Origin: Dictyoglomus sp.
GTDB lineage: Bacteria > Dictyoglomota > Dictyoglomia > Dictyoglomales > Dictyoglomaceae
NCBI GenBank assembly: GCA_025060475.1
Contig: JANXBZ010000014.1
Coordinates: forward strand, 1-39,662
DNA length: 39,662 nt
Reading direction: 5' to 3'
Of this stretch, positions 16,049 to 24,634 are shown piece by piece. Numbering within the stretch: position 1 is the stretch's first letter; every line of letters begins with the position of its first letter. Below the pieces are notes generated by a model. The model did not search any database and was not told the DNA's origin. It saw only the letters and a list, made by a program, of their open reading frames with translations. The position numbers and the translations under genes were made by a program.

Positions 16049-16070
16049 ATTATATCACACATGATAAAAT
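16049..16070. promoter_or_regulatory. Divergent pair of extended -10 elements between pyrE and a radical SAM gene
   Basis: On the minus strand TGATATAAT (16057-16049) lies seven bases before the pyrE ATG (16041). On the plus strand TGATAAAAT (16062-16070) lies seven bases before the ATG at 16078. Both are extended -10 forms (TGN then hexamer). The two start codons are only 36 bases apart, so each promoter's upstream part lies within or beyond the other gene's start, and RNA polymerase probably cannot occupy both at once. Confidence 0.55.
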
Positions 16071-16077
16071 TTTTATA

Positions 16078-17133
16078 ATGGATTTTCCAAGAGAAGGAAG
16101 ATGTGAAATTTGTAATAAGAAATCTATTCTAATTTCCTCCTTCTTGGGAGTATGTAGAGATTGTATTTTAAAAGAATTTGACAAAGCCTTACCTATTATT
16201 AGATCCTCTCATAAGAAAGCAAGAAGTTATTTTAGGCTCTTTTATCCTACCAAATCAGAAAAACCTTTTTGTAATCTCTGTATTCATAAATGTTCTCTGA
16301 ATTTTCAAAAAAGTTTTTGTGGACTTATAGAGGAAGGAATAAGATGGGCAGGTTCATCTCAGAAAGGACTTTTGGAATGGTATTACGATCCTCTTCCCAC
16401 AAATTGTGTAGCATCTTTTATTTGTCCTGAGAAAGAAAATTATGGTTATAAAAACTTAGCAATTTTTTATGCTAGCTGTAATTTTAATTGTCTTTATTGT
16501 CAAAATTGGCACTATCATGATTATTTGAAGAAAAAAACTCCCATTTATTCTGTAAAAGATTTGATTGAAAAGATAGATAATAAAACTTCTTGTATATGTT
16601 TCTTTGGGGGTGATCCTACTCCTCAAATTGCTCATGCCTTAGCTTTAGCCAATAAGGTTAAAAATAAAGTAAGAATATGCTGGGAAACCAATGGATCTAT
16701 GAATTTTGAAATATTAAAGGAAATGTTTTCTGTTTCTTTGGAAAGTGGAGGAATTATAAAATTTGATTTAAAAGCCTTCGATGAAAGAATTCATATTGCA
16801 TTAACAGGGGTGTCTAACAAAAAAACTTTAGAGAATTTTCAATGGGTTGGTGAAGAAACTAGAAAATTTAAAGACAAAATAGTTTTAGTTGCAAGTACTC
16901 TACTTGTTCCTGGATACGTAACTGAAGAAGAGGTAGAAAAGATTGCAGATTTTATTTCAAAGATAAATCCCAATATACCTTATTCTCTTCTTGGATTTTC
17001 TCCTAATTTCTTTTTTGATAATCTTCCAACTACTTCAAAAAAGCATGCGGAAAGAGCCTTTGGAATAGCAAAGAGTAAAGGATTAAAATATGTTAATATA
17101 GGTAACATATTTTTACTTTCTGATTATTATTAA
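16078..17133 (+). CDS. AmrS-like radical SAM enzyme with N-terminal cysteine clusters
   Basis: A protein of about 351 residues related to the radical SAM member of the AmmeMemoRadiSam group and to pyruvate formate-lyase activases. Cys134, Cys138 and Cys141 in ASCNFNCLYCQNW form the CX3CX2C motif, and FFGGDPTPQ is the SAM-binding GGE-like motif. The C-terminal blocks SPNFFFDNLPTTS and GLKYVNIGN match AmrS proteins. Upstream of the core are Cys65, Cys68, Cys72 and Cys81, also seen in AmrS. An extra pair of CX2C motifs (Cys9/Cys12 and Cys26/Cys29) looks like a zinc ribbon. Memo and AMMECR1 partners are not nearby. The ATG at 16078 is preferred over 16042 on promoter position. Function unknown. 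Confidence 0.75.
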   Translation: MDFPREGRCEICNKKSILISSFLGVCRDCILKEFDKALPIIRSSHKKARSYFRLFYPTKSEKPFCNLCIHKCSLNFQKSFCGLIEEGIRWAGSSQKGLLEWYYDPLPTNCVASFICPEKENYGYKNLAIFYASCNFNCLYCQNWHYHDYLKKKTPIYSVKDLIEKIDNKTSCICFFGGDPTPQIAHALALANKVKNKVRICWETNGSMNFEILKEMFSVSLESGGIIKFDLKAFDERIHIALTGVSNKKTLENFQWVGEETRKFKDKIVLVASTLLVPGYVTEEEVEKIADFISKINPNIPYSLLGFSPNFFFDNLPTTSKKHAERAFGIAKSKGLKYVNIGNIFLLSDYY

Positions 17134-17150
17134 AAAAGGAGGAGAAAAAG

Positions 17151-17795
17151 ATGATTTTATGGGATAACCCTATAGATGTGAGTTTATTAATTCATGAGAA
17201 TATGCTTTTTTGGCCTTCAGATCCTAAATTCTTTTTAGAGAGAGTTTCTGAAATCTCAAAAGGTAATAATGCAAATCTTTCAAGGATTTCTCTTGGACTT
17301 CATACAGGAACTCATATTGATACTCCTTATCACTTCTTAGATGATGGAAAAACTCTAGAGAAAATTGATATTTCTAGGTTTTATGGTATTGCCAAGGTTT
17401 TTGAGATAAGAAGTGAGGATAAGATATCGTTAATAGATATTGAAAAATTAGAAATAGAAAAGGATGACATAATTCTCTTTAAAACCAAAAATTCCCTTCT
17501 TCTTAGAGAAAACATATTTCATGAGAATTATATTGGGCTCTCAATAGAAGGAGCAGAATATTTAGTAGAGAAAGAAATAAAAGCAGTAGGAATTGATTAT
17601 TTATCTATTGGTCCTAGGGGGGAGGAGGGAAGAAAGGTTCATAAAATTTTACTTAGCAGAGAGATAGGTATTGTAGAGGGTTTAGACCTTATCAATGTTT
17701 CTCCTGGTAAATACTTTTTTATTGCCTTACCCTTAAAAATAAAGGGAGGAGAAGGATCCCCTGTTAGAGCAGTACTTTTTCCTATAAAGGAGTAA
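17151..17795 (+). CDS. Cyclase/kynurenine formamidase-like metal hydrolase
   Basis: A 214-residue member of the cyclase (KynB-like) family. The metal-binding signature His51-Thr-Gly-Thr-His55-X-Asp57-X-Pro-X-His61 (HTGTHIDTPYH) is complete. Members hydrolyse N-formylkynurenine, isatin or other amides and lactones. No tryptophan-degradation genes are near, so the substrate remains open. A ribosome binding site GGAGG precedes the ATG by about seven bases. It lies 17 bases after the AmrS-like gene and five bases before the glycosyltransferase gene, so it is probably in one transcript with them. Confidence 0.85.
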   Translation: MILWDNPIDVSLLIHENMLFWPSDPKFFLERVSEISKGNNANLSRISLGLHTGTHIDTPYHFLDDGKTLEKIDISRFYGIAKVFEIRSEDKISLIDIEKLEIEKDDIILFKTKNSLLLRENIFHENYIGLSIEGAEYLVEKEIKAVGIDYLSIGPRGEEGRKVHKILLSREIGIVEGLDLINVSPGKYFFIALPLKIKGGEGSPVRAVLFPIKE

Positions 17796-17800
17796 AAATT

Positions 17801-18901
17801 ATGAAGATAGCATTAGTGCACGATTGGTTAATAAATATAGGTGGGGCAGAAAAAGTATTAGAATCAATTTTAGAAATATTTCCTGATGCCCATCTATTTA
17901 CTTTAATATATTCAAAGGCTACTTTAGAAAAATTATCTCAAAAACCAAAAAAGGTTTTTACTTCTTTTCTTCAAAGTTTTCCTAAAATTGAAAAACTATA
18001 TCCCAAACTATTATTTCTTATGCCATATGCCATAGAACAGTTTGATCTTTCCCAATATGATTTAATAATATCTAGCAGTCATTGTGTAGCAAAGGGAGTT
18101 TTAACAAAATCCTATCAGAAACATATATGTTATTGCCATACTCCTTTAAGATATGCTTGGGATTTATATTTCCCCTATCTTAAAGATCATGGATATTACT
18201 ATGGATTAAAGGGATTTTTAGCAAAGGGATTTTTGCACTATATAAGAGTATGGGATGTTATTAGTGCCAATAGGGTAGATTACTTTATTGCAAATTCTGA
18301 GAACGTTGCAAGAAGAATATGGAAAATATATAGAAGAGAAGCTAAGGTAATATATCCTCCTGTTGATCTTTCAAAATTTAAGCCCATTGATATTAATAAA
18401 AAGAAAGATTTTTTTGTTACAGTTTCTCGATTAGTACCATATAAAAAAGTAGATTTAATAGTAAAGACCTTTAATAATCTTAAACTTCCTTTAGTTGTTA
18501 TTGGAAGTGGAAGCGAAGAAAAAAAATTAAGGAAAATAGCAGAGAAGAATATAGAGATTTTAGGATGGCAACCTGATCATCAGGTTTATAAATATTTAGC
18601 GGAAGCTCAGGGATTTATTTTCTCCGCAGAGGAAGATTTTGGAATTGTTCCTGTAGAGGCTCAGGCTTGTGGTACTCCTGTCATTGCTTATAAGAGAGGA
18701 GGAGCTGTGGAAAGTGTTATTGAAGGGAAAACAGGAATTTTCTTTGAGGAGCAGACTGAAGAAAGTCTTAAAAATGCAATATTAAGATTTCTAAAGATAA
18801 AGGAGAGATTTAATACTGAGGAAATTGTTAATAATGCAAAGAGATTTTCAAAAGAAAGATTTAAAGAGGAATTTTTGAATTTTATATCTCAAATAATGTG
18901 A
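17801..18901 (+). CDS. Glycosyltransferase family 4 (GT-B fold)
   Basis: A 366-residue retaining glycosyltransferase of family GT4. The acceptor-side Rossmann domain begins with MKIALVHDWLINIGGAEKVL and contains HICYCHTPLRYAWDLY, typical of WbaZ-like mannosyltransferases. The donor domain starts at about 200 (FFVTVSRLVPYKKVDLIV) and has the EX7E motif Glu278-Glu286 in EEDFGIVPVE, then ACGTPVIAYKRGGAVESV. There is no signal peptide or membrane helix, so it probably acts at the inner face of the membrane on a lipid-linked or soluble acceptor. The sugar is probably mannose-like, but this is a guess from family resemblance. Confidence 0.9.
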   Translation: MKIALVHDWLINIGGAEKVLESILEIFPDAHLFTLIYSKATLEKLSQKPKKVFTSFLQSFPKIEKLYPKLLFLMPYAIEQFDLSQYDLIISSSHCVAKGVLTKSYQKHICYCHTPLRYAWDLYFPYLKDHGYYYGLKGFLAKGFLHYIRVWDVISANRVDYFIANSENVARRIWKIYRREAKVIYPPVDLSKFKPIDINKKKDFFVTVSRLVPYKKVDLIVKTFNNLKLPLVVIGSGSEEKKLRKIAEKNIEILGWQPDHQVYKYLAEAQGFIFSAEEDFGIVPVEAQACGTPVIAYKRGGAVESVIEGKTGIFFEEQTEESLKNAILRFLKIKERFNTEEIVNNAKRFSKERFKEEFLNFISQIM

Positions 18902-18984
18902 TTTTTATCACTGACAAAGAATAGATTTAGAGAGAAAATACTTTCTGAAATTATGGATATCTTATGAGGGAGAGGAATCAGTAT

Positions 18985-19332
18985 ATGAGATTGGAAGGAA
19001 ATTTAGATAGGATTGAATTTTTATCTTTTATTAATTTTTTGTCTTTACAGCGAAGAACAGGGGTTTTTTTAATAAAGGATGAAGAAGAAAGATTTGCAAC
19101 AGTTTTCCTTAAAAATGGGGATGTAATTGATGTAGAGTATTTAGGGGAAAGGGGAGAATCTGCTTTTTTTAAGTTACTTTCTCTTCCTGAGATAAATTTT
19201 GTTTTCACTGAAACACCTGTAAAAATAGAAAAAAGAATCAACCTCTCCTCAGAAAATTTAATCCTTGAAGCCATAAAGAAAATTGACGAAGAAAAAGAAT
19301 TATATATTACCTCGTTATTGGAAGCTATTTAA
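18985..19332 (+). CDS. DUF4388 (PATAN-like) domain protein
   Basis: A small protein of about 115 residues consisting of one DUF4388 domain. The pattern fits well: LEGNLDRIEFLSFINFLSLQ, then RRTGVFLIKDEEERFATVFL, then KNGDVIDVEYLGERGESAFFKLL, then a Phe-rich strand INFVFTETP. In larger proteins this domain is joined to response-regulator or motility modules; a stand-alone form may act as an adaptor. I choose the ATG at 18985 because AGAGG (18971-18975) lies nine bases before it, inside the extension from the in-frame ATG at 18964. It stands alone between the glycosyltransferase and an exported protein. No function can be assigned. Confidence 0.7.
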   Translation: MRLEGNLDRIEFLSFINFLSLQRRTGVFLIKDEEERFATVFLKNGDVIDVEYLGERGESAFFKLLSLPEINFVFTETPVKIEKRINLSSENLILEAIKKIDEEKELYITSLLEAI

Positions 19333-19412
19333 CCCTTCTATTGATTATCCATAAAATTTGTGATAAATATACTCAAAGAATAACCTAAATTTCTTTTTAG
19401 AGGTTTTATTTT

Positions 19413-20150
19413 ATGAAAAAATTTTTGTTATTTTTATTTATAATTATTCTATTTTCTTCTCCTATTTGGAGTTGGAGTGGAAAAACTCATCAAAGAATAG
19501 CAGAAAATGCATTAAAATATATGCCCAAGGAGTTTCAAAGAAGAATAATGCCTTATAAAAATGAGATTCTTGAGGGAAGTATAGCACCTGATAGGGTCTA
19601 TAGGGATTTTCAGAATCATATATATGATTTTGAAAGGAGAAAAGGGGGAGGAATAGAAAAAGTTAGAGAGAAATATTATCATGTTATTTCTCTTATAAGG
19701 GATAAAAAGCCATGGAGATTAATTGCCTATGAATTAGGAATTCTATCCCATTATATAGCAGATTTGAACCAGCCTTTACATACTTCTTCAAGTTATGAAG
19801 AAAAGGAATTTCATAGTAAGTTTGAGAAGGATGCAGAACAGATTGTCCCAAGAAGAATTAAAGGCTTAAATTTTATTTCGAAACCAGCTTATTATATATT
19901 TAGTAGTGCAAGGTCTGCTCATCTATATTATTATGATATAGAAAAAGCTTATACCAATAATAAAGGTTGGAAAGCTGTTTCTTCTTTAACCCAAAAGCAA
20001 ATAGATAAATCTGTAGAAGATGTGGCAAATTATTGGTATAGTATATGGGTGAGAGCCAACAGAGTTCCAACCTTAGGAGATTTATGGAATGATTTTCTTG
20101 ATTTTTTATTTCTCTATATAAATAAAATTTTTGCTGTTGAGGTGAAATAA
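19413..20150 (+). CDS. Exported zinc-dependent phospholipase C / S1-P1 nuclease-like protein
   Basis: A 245-residue exported protein. Residues 1-20 are a signal peptide ending SPIWS, so cleavage would leave Trp21 as the new N-terminus. In phospholipase C and S1/P1 nucleases the N-terminal Trp is itself a zinc ligand. The other ligands are visible: His26 (WSGKTH), Asp60, His69, His113, Asp117, His123, His134 and Glu138. The spacing His-X3-Asp-X5-His and His-X3-Glu is that of Bacillus cereus phospholipase C. It probably hydrolyses phosphodiester bonds in phospholipid or nucleic acid outside the cytoplasm. The stop overlaps the next start by one base (TAATG). Confidence 0.82.
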   Translation: MKKFLLFLFIIILFSSPIWSWSGKTHQRIAENALKYMPKEFQRRIMPYKNEILEGSIAPDRVYRDFQNHIYDFERRKGGGIEKVREKYYHVISLIRDKKPWRLIAYELGILSHYIADLNQPLHTSSSYEEKEFHSKFEKDAEQIVPRRIKGLNFISKPAYYIFSSARSAHLYYYDIEKAYTNNKGWKAVSSLTQKQIDKSVEDVANYWYSIWVRANRVPTLGDLWNDFLDFLFLYINKIFAVEVK

Positions 20151-20941
20151 TGAGGATAGCTATTATTGGGGGAACAGGAGTATATGATCCAAAGTTTTTA
20201 GAAAATCCAAAGGAGATTATTGTGTCTACCCCTTATGGGGATGCAAAAATTTTAAAAGGAAATTATATGGGAGAAGAGATAGGTTTTTTAGCAAGACATG
20301 GTGTAACACATTCGGTACCACCACATAAAATTAATTATAAAGCAAATATTTGGGCTTTAAAGAGTTTAGGGGTAGAAAGAATAATGGCTACAACAGCAGT
20401 AGGAAGTTTAAAAATGAACTTAGAGCCAGGAGATTTAGTTTTGCTAGATCAATTTATTGACTTTACAAAGGGAAGGGATTATACCTTTTATGATGGAAAG
20501 GATGGTAAGGTAATTCATATAGATTTTTCTGAACCATACTGTCCTGAATTAAGAAAGATTTTAATAGAAGAGGCAAAAAGCTTGGGTATTAAACTTCATC
20601 CCTTTGGAACTTATATTTGTACAGAAGGTCCAAGGTTTGAAACTCCTGCAGAAATAAAAATGTTTTCTTATTTTGGAGATGTGGTTGGAATGACCAATGT
20701 TCCTGAAGTGGTCTTGGCAAAAGAATTAGAGATTTGTTATGTTACTGTTTCTTTAGTTACTAATTATGCTGCAGGAATATCTAAAACTCCCTTAAGCCAT
20801 CAGGAGGTTCTTTCTGCAATGGCGGATAATATAGAAAAAGTTAGAAAACTCTTTTCTTCAGTAATATCTAAAATACCGATGGAAAGAAATTGTCCTTGTA
20901 AATCTGCATTAAAAGAATATAAGGAGAATGATGGGAGATGA
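20150..20941 (+). CDS. Purine nucleoside phosphorylase family; probably S-methyl-5'-thioinosine phosphorylase
   Basis: A 263-residue member of the MTAP/PNP family. Conserved blocks are IGGTGVYD, ARHGVTHSVPPHKINYKANIWAL, CTEGPRFETPAEI and GMTNVPEVVLAKELEICY. At the base-recognition site adenine-specific MTAP enzymes have an Asp-X-Asp (TDYD). Here the sequence is TNYAAG with Asn205 and Ala207, as in enzymes for 6-oxopurines. With an MTA deaminase two genes downstream, this suggests it splits methylthioinosine to hypoxanthine and methylthioribose 1-phosphate. A Cys248-X-Cys250 pair near the C-terminus recalls the CXC motif of hyperthermophilic archaeal MTAPs. It overlaps mtnA by four bases (ATGA). 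The family is firm; the substrate is inferred. Confidence 0.88.
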   Translation: MRIAIIGGTGVYDPKFLENPKEIIVSTPYGDAKILKGNYMGEEIGFLARHGVTHSVPPHKINYKANIWALKSLGVERIMATTAVGSLKMNLEPGDLVLLDQFIDFTKGRDYTFYDGKDGKVIHIDFSEPYCPELRKILIEEAKSLGIKLHPFGTYICTEGPRFETPAEIKMFSYFGDVVGMTNVPEVVLAKELEICYVTVSLVTNYAAGISKTPLSHQEVLSAMADNIEKVRKLFSSVISKIPMERNCPCKSALKEYKENDGR

Positions 20942-21987
20942 AGATTTTAGAGTGGAAGAATAATTCTCTTTATATTTTAGATCAAACCAAGCTTCCTTGG
21001 AAAGAAGAGTGGATTCAATGTCAAAGATATCAACAGGTAATTGAAGCTATTAAAAAATTGAAAATAAGAGGTGCTCCCGCCATAGGAGTTGCTGCAGGAT
21101 ATGGTGTGGCTTTAGCAGCTATTAAATATACAGGCTATAATCTTCATGAATATCTTCAGGGAGTTATTAGCGAATTTGCTTTATCTCGTCCTACCGCTGT
21201 AAATCTATTTGTTGTTTTAAAAAGACAAGGAGAAATTGTTTTAAGAAATAAACAGAAATCTTCGGTAGAGCTTAAATTAATGCTTCTTGAAGAGGCTCAG
21301 AAAATAGAGGAAGAAGAAAGAGAAAGATCCTATGCTATAGCAAATTACGGAGTAGATTTAATACCTGACAAAGCAAATATTCTTACCCATTGTAATACTG
21401 GAAGTTTAGCTACTATTGGTTTAGGGACTGCCTTGGGAATAATAAAAGAAGCGTGGTACCGAAGAAGAAATATAAATATGGTTTACTTTACTGAGACAAG
21501 ACCTCTACTTCAAGGAAGTAGACTCACAGGGTGGGAATTATCTCGAGAGAATATTCCTGCAACTCTTATTACTGATAATATGGTTGGTTATCTTATGTCA
21601 AAGGGAAATATAGATTTAGTTTTGGTGGGAGCGGACCGAATTGCCTTAAATGGAGACACTGCAAATAAAATTGGAACTTATACTTTAGCTGTTTTAGCGA
21701 AATATCATAATATCCCATTCTATGTAGCAGCACCCCTTTCCTCTTTTGATTTTCAATTAGAAAATGGTAATAATATTGTTATTGAAGAAAGAGATCCGGA
21801 AGAAGTATTTACGGTTTTAGGTAAAAGAATCGCTCCTGATGGGATCAATGCAATAAATCCTGCTTTTGATATCACTCCAAATGAATTAATAACTGCAATA
21901 GTTACTGAAAAGGGTATAATATTTCCTCCTTTTCGAGAAAATTTAGAGAAAATGAAGGAGGTAATTGTAGGTGAGAATACTTATTAA
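20938..21987 (+). CDS. mtnA: S-methyl-5-thioribose-1-phosphate isomerase
   Basis: A 349-residue isomerase of the MtnA/eIF2B-like family. It converts methylthioribose 1-phosphate to methylthioribulose 1-phosphate. The motif LKIRGAPAIGVAAGYGVALAA is the substrate loop. Cys152 in THCNTGSLAT and Asp233 in VGADRIALNGDTANKIGT correspond to the catalytic Cys160 and Asp240 of the Bacillus enzyme. The gene overlaps the phosphorylase by four bases and the deaminase gene by 17, so the three are translated as a unit. Later enzymes of the methionine salvage pathway (MtnB and onward) are not in the window. Confidence 0.95.
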   Translation: MKILEWKNNSLYILDQTKLPWKEEWIQCQRYQQVIEAIKKLKIRGAPAIGVAAGYGVALAAIKYTGYNLHEYLQGVISEFALSRPTAVNLFVVLKRQGEIVLRNKQKSSVELKLMLLEEAQKIEEEERERSYAIANYGVDLIPDKANILTHCNTGSLATIGLGTALGIIKEAWYRRRNINMVYFTETRPLLQGSRLTGWELSRENIPATLITDNMVGYLMSKGNIDLVLVGADRIALNGDTANKIGTYTLAVLAKYHNIPFYVAAPLSSFDFQLENGNNIVIEERDPEEVFTVLGKRIAPDGINAINPAFDITPNELITAIVTEKGIIFPPFRENLEKMKEVIVGENTY

Positions 21988-23248
21988 AAATGTTTCTTTA
22001 CTAAAAAATAATCAGATAATTCCAGAGATTGATATATTTATAAAGGATGATATTATTGAGCAAATAGATAAAAATATCACAAAAGATTATGACTATATAA
22101 TTGATGGTAAAGATAAATTAGCGATGCCAGGTTTAGTTAATGCTCATACTCATCTTGCAATGACTTTATTTAGGGGTTTTGCTGATGATCTTCCTCTAAA
22201 AGAATGGCTTGAAACGAAAATTTGGCCTAATGAAGCAAAATTGAAAGAAGAAGATGTATACTGGGGAAGTCTATTAGGGGCTTTAGAAATGATCAAAGGA
22301 GGAACTGTTGCTTTTGCAGATATGTATTTTTACATGGATAAGGTAGCAGAAGTAGTCGAGAAAAGCGGTCTTAGGGCAAACCTTTCTTGGGGGATGATTG
22401 CAATTCTTGGAGATGAAGAAAAAAGATTAGAAAATAGCTTAAAATTTGCAGAAAGATGGCACAAATCCTGTAATGGAAGGATTTTAGTGAGTCTTGCACC
22501 TCATGCACCTTATACTTGTCCTCCTAAATTTTTAGAAAAGGTAATTGATAAGGCTGTTCAATATGAATTAAGTATACATACCCATCTTTCGGAAACAGAA
22601 GGAGAAGTTAAAGAAATAAAAGAAAGATATGGTGAGACTCCAATAAGATTAATGGATAAAATTGGACTTTTTAATGTTCCTACCATATCCGCTCATTGTG
22701 TTTTTGTTGATTCCGAGGAGATAGAGATTTTAGCAAAAAGAAAAGTAGGAGTAGTTCATAATCCTCAAAGCAACTTAAAACTTGCATCAGGTATTGCTCC
22801 AATTAAAGATATGCTAGATAAGGGAGTAAGAGTAGGGCTAGGAACCGATGGTCCAGCAAGTAATAATAATTTAGATATGTGGGAAGAAATTAGGCTCTCC
22901 GCCACTTTACATAAAGGATATAAAAAAGATCCTACTGCTATTCCTGCTTTTTTAGCTTTAGAAATGGCAACAAGAAGAGGAATGGAAATTCTTGGTTGGG
23001 AAAATTCAGGAGTTATTGAGGAGGGGAAAAAGGCGGATCTTATTCTAGTTGATTTCAAAAGACCTCACTTCTTCCCTCGTTTCAATCTTATTTCCCATTT
23101 AGTTTATAGTGCTAATTCTTCTGATGTGGATACAGTTATTGTAGATGGAAAAATTCTTATGGAGAAAAGAGAAGTAAAAACTTTAGATGAAGAAAGAATT
23201 TTATATGAGACTGAAAAAAGAGCTTTTTTATTAGTAAAAGAAGAATAG
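21971..23248 (+). CDS. mtaD: 5-methylthioadenosine/S-adenosylhomocysteine deaminase
   Basis: A 425-residue amidohydrolase that deaminates methylthioadenosine (and often SAH or adenosine) to the inosine form. The metal site is formed by His59-X-His61 (NAHTHLAM), the histidine in [12 protein letters not shown] and Asp in [30 protein letters not shown] is the family signature. Translation starts at a GTG (21971), with AAGGAGG just upstream inside mtnA. The C-terminal beta sandwich strand [12 protein letters not shown] closes the protein. In this operon it would feed methylthioinosine to the phosphorylase two genes upstream. Confidence 0.93.
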   Translation: MRILIKNVSLLKNNQIIPEIDIFIKDDIIEQIDKNITKDYDYIIDGKDKLAMPGLVNAHTHLAMTLFRGFADDLPLKEWLETKIWPNEAKLKEEDVYWGSLLGALEMIKGGTVAFADMYFYMDKVAEVVEKSGLRANLSWGMIAILGDEEKRLENSLKFAERWHKSCNGRILVSLAPHAPYTCPPKFLEKVIDKAVQYELSIHTHLSETEGEVKEIKERYGETPIRLMDKIGLFNVPTISAHCVFVDSEEIEILAKRKVGVVHNPQSNLKLASGIAPIKDMLDKGVRVGLGTDGPASNNNLDMWEEIRLSATLHKGYKKDPTAIPAFLALEMATRRGMEILGWENSGVIEEGKKADLILVDFKRPHFFPRFNLISHLVYSANSSDVDTVIVDGKILMEKREVKTLDEERILYETEKRAFLLVKEE

Positions 23249-23261
23249 GAGGAAAAATGTT

Positions 23262-24563
23262 ATGGCCATACCTTGGATATATATTGAAGATATACCTGAA
23301 ACAAGTGCCGAGAAAATAGAAATACGTGGTTGGCTTGCTAATAAAAGATCTAGTGGGAAAATTGTTTTCTTAATAATAAGGGACGGTACAGGTTTTATTC
23401 AAGGAGTCGCAGATCTTAATAATTTTTCTCAAGAAGAATTAGAAGCTATAGAAAAGATCCCATTAGAGTCATCAATTATTGTACAGGGGAAAGTAAAAGA
23501 AGAACCAAGAGCTCCTACGGGCTGGGAAATTTATTTAGATAAAGTAGAGGTTGTTTCTCTATCTCAAGATTATCCTATTCAAAAAAAGGAACATTCTATT
23601 GAGTTTTTAATGGAGCATAGACATCTTTGGATAAGATCCAGAAAACAACAAGCAATTCTGAGGATTAGAAGTGAGATAATAAAAGCAATTAGAGATTTTT
23701 TAGATGAGAGAGGATTTATTTTAGTTGATGCTCCTATTTTAACTCCATCTTCCTGTGAAGGAACCACAACTCTTTTTGAATTAGATTACTTTGATCTTGG
23801 AAAAGCATATCTTTCTCAAAGTGGACAGCTTTATATGGAAGCAGCATGCATGGCATTGGGAAAAGTTTATTGTTTTGGTCCTGCCTTTCGAGCAGAGAAA
23901 TCAAAAACAAGGAGACACTTAACAGAATTTTGGATGGTAGAGCCAGAAATGGCATATTGGGATTGGCAGGATAATATGAAACTTCAGGAGGATTTAGTAA
24001 GCTATATAGTTCAAAGAGTCTTAGAAAGAAGGAAAAAGGAACTTGAAATTCTTGAGAGAGATACGAAACCTTTAGAAGAGATCTTTCCACCTTTTCCAAG
24101 AATTACCTATAAAGAAGCTTGTGAATTGTTGAATAAAAAGGGAATTCCTTTTTCCTATGGTGAGGATTTTGGAGGAGACGAGGAAACAGTAATATCTCAA
24201 GAGTTTAATAAGCCTGTCTTCATTCATCATTATCCTGCAAAAATAAAACCTTTTTATATGCAACCAGACCCTGAAAATCCAGAGTTAGTTCTTAATGATG
24301 ATCTATTAGCTCCAGAGGGTTATGGAGAAATTATTGGGGGAAGTCAAAGAATTCATGATTTAAATCTTTTAGAAGAAAAAATAAAGGAAAATAATTTACC
24401 AAGAGAAGCTTTTGAATGGTATATTGATTTAAGAAGATATGGTTCTGTTCCCCATTCGGGATTTGGGCTTGGTATAGAGAGAACTACCGCTTGGATTTGT
24501 GGATTAAAACATGTAAGAGAAGCTATTCCTTTCCCGAGGATGATATATAGGATATATCCATAA
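23262..24563 (+). CDS. asnS: Asparaginyl-tRNA synthetase
   Basis: A 433-residue class IIb aminoacyl-tRNA synthetase. Residues 16-110 are the OB-fold anticodon domain ([26 protein letters not shown]). The catalytic core follows with motif 1 around 150-165, motif 2 at [27 protein letters not shown] and motif 3 at [13 protein letters not shown]. AsnRS is preferred over AspRS because of the short length, lack of a GAD insertion domain and the sequence [17 protein letters not shown] ribosome binding site precedes the ATG. It lies 13 bases after mtaD, so it probably shares that transcript. Confidence 0.92.
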   Translation: MAIPWIYIEDIPETSAEKIEIRGWLANKRSSGKIVFLIIRDGTGFIQGVADLNNFSQEELEAIEKIPLESSIIVQGKVKEEPRAPTGWEIYLDKVEVVSLSQDYPIQKKEHSIEFLMEHRHLWIRSRKQQAILRIRSEIIKAIRDFLDERGFILVDAPILTPSSCEGTTTLFELDYFDLGKAYLSQSGQLYMEAACMALGKVYCFGPAFRAEKSKTRRHLTEFWMVEPEMAYWDWQDNMKLQEDLVSYIVQRVLERRKKELEILERDTKPLEEIFPPFPRITYKEACELLNKKGIPFSYGEDFGGDEETVISQEFNKPVFIHHYPAKIKPFYMQPDPENPELVLNDDLLAPEGYGEIIGGSQRIHDLNLLEEKIKENNLPREAFEWYIDLRRYGSVPHSGFGLGIERTTAWICGLKHVREAIPFPRMIYRIYP

Positions 24564-24598
24564 GAATATTTTAATTCTAATTAAATTCTTGATTTTTT
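24562..24598 (+). terminator. AT-rich hairpin after asnS, possible terminator
   Basis: AAGAAT (24562-24567) pairs with ATTCTT (24585-24590), and within it TTTAATT pairs with AATTAAA around a CT loop. GATTTTTTAT follows. The stem has almost no G/C, so it would be weak unless the organism grows at modest temperature for such a stem. Confidence 0.4.
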
Positions 24599-24617
24599 AT
24601 ATTTATTTTTTTAAACT
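24589..24617 (+). promoter_or_regulatory. Candidate promoter of the hydrogenase operon
   Basis: TTGATT (24589-24594), a 17-base spacer and TAAACT (24612-24617), 17 bases before the hypA ATG. The -10 matches four of six consensus bases. AAGG at about 24625 may serve as ribosome binding site. No NikR-type or other operator palindrome is evident here. Confidence 0.35.
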
Positions 24618-24634
24618 AATTTAAGGCTTTCATT

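Noticed and set aside
16074-16079. TATAAT overlapping the ATG of the AmrS-like gene
   Set aside because: As a -10 box it would start transcription inside the gene; the extended -10 at 16062-16070 fits better.
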